The notes under the pieces: generated by a model
What the model saw: only the letters and a program-made list of their open reading frames with translations
What the model was told of the DNA's origin: nothing
The model's database searches: none
Shown here: piece by piece, positions 58,731 through 64,000 of the stretch
Numbering within the stretch: the first letter of the stretch is position 1
Layout of the letters: each line of letters opens with the position of its first letter
Made by a program: the position numbers and the translations under genes
NCBI RefSeq assembly: GCF_026151205.1
Contig: NC_087072.1
Location: forward strand, 10,764,169-10,828,168
DNA from: Bolinopsis microptera
Taxonomy: Eukaryota; Ctenophora; Tentaculata; Lobata; Bolinopsidae
Direction: 5' to 3'
Length of the DNA: 64,000 nucleotides

Positions 58731-58942
58731 CCAGAAAACCACTAAACTCCACAATCCCTCTGCCAGCTACCTGGATATGGCAGACTCAGACGGACAGACG
58801 CTGCTGCACCACGCGGTGAAGACGGCTGACGTGGAGATATTACAGTACCTGCTGGACCAGGGCGGTAATGTGAATCTGGTGGATAACGAGGGGTGTTCTC
58901 TTCTGCACCATCTGGCAGCTGGACCAAGGACTCCCAAACAAG
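58731..58942 (+). CDS. Cys-rich zinc-finger/ankyrin protein, exon 4
   Basis: The acceptor is AAAGTTAG and the donor GTGCGT. One base completes a Ser codon from exon 3. Then come a short linker and two ankyrin repeats: DSDGQTLLHHAVKTADVEIL with QYLLDQGGNVNLV, then DNEGCSLLHHLAAG. The consensus DxxGxTxLHxA and LLxxGAxxN elements are clear. The exon ends in phase 1, so at least one more exon is needed, probably beyond the window. Ankyrin repeats mediate protein binding; together with the zinc finger they suggest a cytoplasmic adaptor or ubiquitin-pathway protein, which is inference. Confidence 0.85.
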
Positions 58943-59009
58943 GTGCGTGGATCTGCTAATTTGAGTTTGCAAGTGTTTTTAGCACTTGTGGAAGTTTGGA
59001 AATTATTTA

Positions 59010-59640
59010 ATGACTAGTGTAACCCGGCCTACGGCCGGGATTTCACTGCCGCAGTTAAAAAGGGTAGGAGTAATTACCCGCTGAGTCAAAACCCGGATTA
59101 GGCGAGCAATTCTATTCGGAGTGCCCTCACGTATCCAATAGTATGCTTAAAAGATAGTAATTCTTAATCAATAATCAATAGAAATTAACCCTTAACACCA
59201 TGCACCACACCAGCCTATCATATTTGTGAACATGCATTACATTGTCGTATGAAAGTATGAACTCTCTCTACAGTCCAAACAGACCGTTTGAGCACTCCCT
59301 CCCCTAATAAGTTTATAGTATTATATGACCATGTAATATATACGCCATGTAATATATACGCTACATATGCAGAGAGAGAGAGAGAGCTAGCCCCGTAACT
59401 CTTGCCGTTCTTCTCAAGCCATTTTATGTAACATATTTTGTGGTACAAAACCATCAATTAAACCACTTACCACCGGCCGATTTTTATAAAATTTGCTTAT
59501 TGGCTTCGTCAGAGTTTTGTCGGCACTATACCGAAAAAACCAGTCCCGTAACTATTACCGTTTTTTTTGTATAACCGTTCGGAAATTACACACAGACACA
59601 CACACAGACACACACACAGACACACACACATTCTGGTGTT
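59010..59640. repeat. Interspersed repeat with CCGGCCTACGGCCGGG head and (CA)n tail
   Basis: It begins near the hairpin ACCCGGCCTACGGCCGGGAT at about 59022 and ends in a (ACACACAGAC)n microsatellite at about 59588-59630. Two diverged copies of CCCCGTAACTCTTGCCG / CCCGTAACTATTACCG lie inside, and a (GA)n run is at about 59372-59387. It looks like a SINE or MITE with a microsatellite tail; the family is not assigned. Confidence 0.45.
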
Positions 59641-59916
59641 ATTAAGTTGATTGATCTTGTGGGGTGGTTGTCAGTTTATTTATTGCCGATTGTGAGAATC
59701 CAGCTCAGAGGGCATGGGACAAAATTAAATCTTGCTTAGATTAACTCTGCAAAATCTTAACAACATAATCATCAACCGATAGTTTATATTACATCGAAAA
59801 CAGAAAAGGTTTAAACAATCTAAAAAGCCTCAAAAGACAAAAAAATTCAGGGAATCGTTAAGCAGTGTCCGTAAACATGCCATCATTAAAAAAAAAGTTT
59901 AATTAGTGACGCATTT
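59641..59916. other. 3' side of the peptidase-lectin gene
   Basis: AT-rich, probably the 3' UTR of the minus-strand gene. No other feature was seen. Confidence 0.35.
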
Positions 59917-62044
59917 TTAGATCATTAAAAGTCCAAGTAGAAGGGCTAAAATTGCAGATAAGGTCGAGTGTCCAGCTTTAGCTGTTTGAAAGCTTTTACC
60001 TGAACAAAGTGTCTTTGGATTAAGTGCAGGCTGAAATACACCCTTGGAACATGTCATAGTCTGGCTGATCTTCTTATTGTTTACACATATTGCTTCCAAC
60101 TCTTCTCCATCTGCAATGAAGTCCTCCTCGGGTGGTTCTAGGATGAACAGATCTGATTTGATCACAGTACACTCACCATTATTAACATCATACGGGGCAT
60201 TGCCATTTGAACCTGATGGAAAGAAGTTTAAAACTGGCAATTGAAAAAGGCATATCGTCAATCGTCATCAACGCATCTTCGTTTAAATTCTAATTGCATA
60301 ACTTCTAAAAAGTTATGCAATTTTTCCAAAAACTCTTAACTCAATCCGCTAAGAAACTAGGGAACTGATTACTGAAATGAGATTTTACTACCTCCGTTAC
60401 TACATAATGGAAGAGGCTGATCCCACTGTCCCCCAATACACTGTAACGTATCTGAACCCACTAGTGTTCCCTCTTTACATTTGACCGTTGCCTCTGTGCC
60501 TTCAGTCAAATCTGCTTTGCTAAATCTAACATTCCCGTTTTGGACTGCATTTTCTATGTTCCAACAGTTCACTGTATTTGGAAAGAAGGGTTATGGTTAT
60601 TCTGAAAAAAGCTGTGTAATAAGTTACACGATTCTACTTATTCTTCTTGACAAATTAATGAATAGATAAGGGGTCAATATACTTAAATAACTAATAAGGC
60701 GATAAAATGTTGGGTTGTTTTATACCTGCCCGGCTGCAGAGACCCCTTGCTTCAAACGTGAGAGAATTCTTGGTGACCCATTCACCAGAGTTCTCATCTA
60801 TCAACCCATAATGATTCCCTCTACCATGACTCGGTATGTTGATATAGTTAGCCGGCGTAAACCCGTCCAGCCACCTGTATGCTCCAGTTCTATCTTCATC
60901 TCTGTTGTAAATAATTGCAATTAATTTTTGAGATTTCTCATTGGTTTTGCGAACCGAGACATTACCTGAACAGGTCTTAAAAGGTAATCTTCAAATGAAC
61001 TTTTATAGTACCCCTTTTATAGAACTCATTCAACAAAAACAATCAAGCTTCAGTATATGTATGTAACTTACAATAACCCAATCCAAAAGAGCTTAAATTT
61101 GTCATCTGTCTTCTCCCCAGGATAATCATCTGCTAATTTATCCACTAACAGATTGTTATGATACTCTGTAGGGATGGTCGCCAAATCCCATCCACTTTTA
61201 TGTTTTGTATCCATCGCTTGGCAAGAATCTTTGCATTGTTGATAGGTCGTCGGGTGCCCCTCATTACAATATGCATACTTCAGATCTGGCAGAACAGAAA
61301 AGTTACGTTTCATTACCAAGATATTAAAGAGAAGTAAATAAAATGAACATCTTGAACACAAATATTATAGTCTTCATTGTTACCTCTTCTATAAGTAGCT
61401 AAAAGTGAGAAGGCGTTCTTGTAGAACCCACAGTTCAGGAGACTCTCGTCTCCACGAGCATAGTCAATATATCCATTGTCTCCAAAATCAGTTCCGTAGC
61501 TTTGGGATATTTTGTTTGATGAAGTTCAAAATATGATTGAGAACTGAAAATAAGTCTCAAAGAAAATGTTCTTTTTTTCACCAAATCAGAGGAGTAAAGG
61601 TGATGATTCCTAATAATGTTGATACACATGTGATCATGATCTTACCTTGCTTTGACACGAAGTGTTTTGTCAGTGTATCCTACTAGTAACATGGCGTGAG
61701 GCATTGGGTTAGTAGCACACTGTGTGTCTCTATACTCTCCTGCAAATGTGAAACGTAGCATGTTCTAGACTTAAACTATTCATGTTATCTTTGGGGTGTC
61801 TTCCGATGGTTCATACTTTAAAGTGTATGGATAACTGTGTATAAACCCAGGCAGTGTAACTAACCTCCAGAATAGGCGAAGAGGTCATTGCCTATCATAG
61901 TTCCAAACGCAACTGGAGATGTAGTTAATCCTTCCAACATTCCAACCTCACTTGATTGGAGTGGCACGAAATCCTGTATCCATATCTTTGTCATGGCGTT
62001 ATTTTTAAAGTTGACGATGTCTTCCAGTATTTTGCACGGCGTAT
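59917..62044 (-). CDS. Fusion of papain-type (C1A) peptidase C-terminal half, C-type lectin and sushi-like modules with GPI tail (5' end outside the recognised exons)
   Basis: Seven minus-strand exons: 61865-62044, 61646-61739, 61384-61499, 61072-61285, 60726-60901, 60392-60571, 59917-60212. All phases agree, giving 418 codons including the stop. The first three exons encode the end of a papain fold: SPVAFGTMIGNDLFAYSGGE, the catalytic-His strand MPHAMLLVGYTDKTL, then VKASYGTDFGDNGYIDYARG, where papains have VKNSWG. The catalytic Asn is therefore Ala if the junction at 61646/61499 is right. Exons 4-5 encode a C-type lectin-like domain (GWDLATIPTEYHNNLL, LFWIGLLDEDRTGAYRWLDG). Exon 6 is a sushi/CCP module (ATVKCKEGTLVGSDTLQC). 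Exon 7 is a second Cys-containing module and a hydrophobic tail (STLSAILALLLGLLMI) suited to GPI attachment. The catalytic Cys half must lie upstream, beyond the LINE at 62142. Confidence 0.87.
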
Positions 62045-62141
62045 CTGCGGATTGTATCATTTTACTTACGCTAACACTTATATATCTTACTATATATAAA
62101 GCGAGACGATATATATATATTTATCTGTGCCATTTTACTGA
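62045..62141. other. Intron remnant between the peptidase-lectin exon and the LINE
   Basis: About 100 bp of AT-rich intronic sequence with an (AT)n run at about 62110-62120, adjoining the LINE insertion point. Confidence 0.5.
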
Positions 62142-64000
62142 CACCACGGCATCAACTTTGACATAAGACTTAACGCTAGAAAGAAAAAGTCTACCAAACG
62201 AAAAATCTATAGCTTCAAAAGGGCCAATTGGACTAATTTAAATAATGCACTGAATTCTGAAAACTGGGAACATCTACTTAGTGGTAAACCAGTCGAAGAG
62301 GCCTGGTCAGTTTTCAATACTATTTTCACTTCTCATTGTAATTCACATATTCCTAAGATATCTGTCTCCGATGAATTTCAACCCCCATGGTTTGACTCAG
62401 ATGTCTTTGATTTATGTAGAAAAAAGGAGCGACTACATGACGAATGGAAACAGTCTTCTAATCCAAAAAAATATTTAAAATTTTCCAAAGCTAGGAGGGA
62501 TTTTAAAAATCTCGTTGATGCAAAATTGGACGCAAACTTTGAAGATGATGATAACAGAAATCTCATTAACAAAAAGTTCTGGTCTTTTGTGAAATCTAAA
62601 TCAAACTCTAATCGCATTCCTGAAACAGACAGCTACAATGGTTGCCTACGGTCCGATCCGCAAGGACAGTGTGAGTTATTCAATAAATATTTTAACGAAC
62701 AGTTTACAGAGGGTAGTGATTATGATATAGATATCGACTTTTCCAGTGACCGTGATTTTCAGGTCAATTTCGACACTTGTAAAATCAAAGGTTTACTTGA
62801 AAATATTGATCCAAGTAAAGCGCAAGGGGCCGACAATATCCATGGAAGAATTTTAAAGTACTGTTCAGTGAGCCTGTCTAAGCCTCTTGCTATCCTTTTT
62901 GAAGCTTCTTATAAAACTGGATGTATTCCAGCAGATTGGAAAATGGCAAACGTTGTTCCAGTTCATAAAAAAGGCTCTAAAATTGAAGTTAACAACTATA
63001 GGCCAATTTCTCTGACAAGCATTATTATGAAAGTTTACGAAAAAGTAATCCGGGATGAATTGCTCAATCGATGTGAACATCTTATTGATCAACGTCAACA
63101 TGGTTTTATGAGTAGGAAATCATGTACAACTCAGCTAGTAAATTTCTGTGACAGCTTAGCCCTATCTCTCAATGACAATGTTCGCACTGACATAATATAC
63201 TTTGATTTCCAAAAAGCTTTTGATTCTGTCAACCACGACATAATTCTGTTGAAGCTCAAAGAACAATATAACATTGATGCATCTCTACTGAGATTCTTCA
63301 AGTGCTACCTTGAAAACAGATACCAAAGGGTTGTCATTGGAAATAAAATGTCTGCTCCCTGTCAGGTTAGATCAGGTGTCCCCCAGGGCTCAATTTTAGG
63401 GCCTACTTTATTTATACTTTTTCTTAATGACATTACAGAGGATTTGTCACCGGAAACAAATATAACCATGTATACTGATGATACAAAAATATGGCGTAGA
63501 ATCACGTCCCAGGATGACCATTGGCTGCTCCAGCGGGATATTAACAGTCTTCAAAATTGGGCTCATCATAATAAGATGGTGTTTCACCCTTCAAAAAGTC
63601 ACGTTCTTTCTATTACCCGAGCATATTCTATGAATCGTAGTGTTAATTTTGTGTACTCAATGAATGAAACGGCTATCGAATACACAGACATTGAAAAAGA
63701 TCTTGGAGTACATATCAATAGTAAGTTAGATTGGTCACATCACTGTGATATGATATACTCTAAGGCTAGTCAGAGGTTAGGCCTTCTAAAAAGAACATGT
63801 TACTTCACCAAGAACACTAAAAAACGTCGGGCCTTCTATCTATCTCAGGTTAGAAGTCATTTCGAACACTGCACAATTGTCTGGCGGCCTCATTCAGAAA
63901 CCTCGGTGGAGAAACTTGAATCGATACAAAAAAGAGGTATCAAGTGGATCCTTAATGATATTTACTTGAGCCTTAGGGACAAAAAAAGGTATTTCATAGC
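62142..64000 (+). mobile_element. 5'-truncated LINE with open reverse-transcriptase frame (continues beyond window)
   Basis: The plus-strand frame is open from 62142 (after a TGA at 62139) to the window end, about 619 codons. It starts in the linker between endonuclease and RT (NWTNLNNALNSENWEHLLSG). The RT motifs follow in order: NVVPVHKKGSKIEVNNYRPI, SLTSIIMKVYE, YFDFQKAFDSVNH, SGVPQGSILGPTLFILFLND and the catalytic MYTDDTKIW (YTDD rather than the usual YADD), then HPSKSHVLSI and LGVHINSKLDWSHH. The thumb region continues with FEHCTIVWRPHSE and KRGIKWIL. The family is jockey/CR1-like. Lack of any stop over 1.8 kb indicates a young insertion, although the endonuclease domain is missing. It lies antisense in an intron of the peptidase-lectin gene. 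Confidence 0.93.

Overview
The window is nuclear DNA of an animal. It is AT-rich, has GT-AG introns, and carries hAT, LINE, R2-like, Penelope-like and fold-back elements. An intronless 7TM receptor gene, GPI-anchored Ig/C-type-lectin/sushi proteins and a local BTB-domain family suggest an early-branching metazoan, most likely a cnidarian. That placement is inference; no single sequence here proves it.

Region 1 (1-6.3 kb) is a housekeeping block, all on the minus strand: the N-terminal part of FANCL (Fanconi anaemia ubiquitin ligase), two glutaredoxin genes in tandem (one cytosolic-type, one with an extra exon encoding a mitochondrial presequence) and intronless UTP6 (18S rRNA processing). A 1.4-kb near-perfect palindrome flanked by TTAA separates FANCL from the glutaredoxins.

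Region 2 (6.3-20.3 kb) is dominated by transposon debris: related fold-back elements, an inverted-repeat element, a degenerate LINE tail and an R2-type retrotransposon tail. It also holds an intact BTB-domain gene followed by two broken copies. One broken copy is split by a hAT element with a perfect 8-bp target duplication, and that element itself contains a LINE fragment.

Region 3 (20.3-59 kb) appears to be covered by one plus-strand gene encoding a Cys-rich zinc-finger plus ankyrin protein. Its four recognised exons are at 20.3, 52.8, 54.0 and 58.7 kb and have matching splice phases. The first intron, about 32 kb, holds a 12-exon minus-strand gene for a secreted, GPI-anchored TIL-Ig4-CTLD-sushi protein, an orphan 7TM receptor gene, and an intronless paralogue of the 12-exon gene that looks like a retrogene. 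It also holds large palindromes, MITEs, a Penelope-like element and long stretches where no gene is visible.

Region 4 (59-64 kb) has seven exons, on the minus strand, of a gene joining the C-terminal half of a papain-type (C1A) peptidase to a C-type lectin domain, sushi-like modules and a GPI-anchor tail. The catalytic Asn position appears to be Ala. Its 5' part lies beyond the window, and a 5'-truncated LINE with an open reverse-transcriptase frame sits in the intron just upstream.

The main biological theme is a cluster of GPI-anchored lectin-type surface proteins with unusual domain fusions, partly nested inside a large host gene and surrounded by transposons that form giant hairpins.
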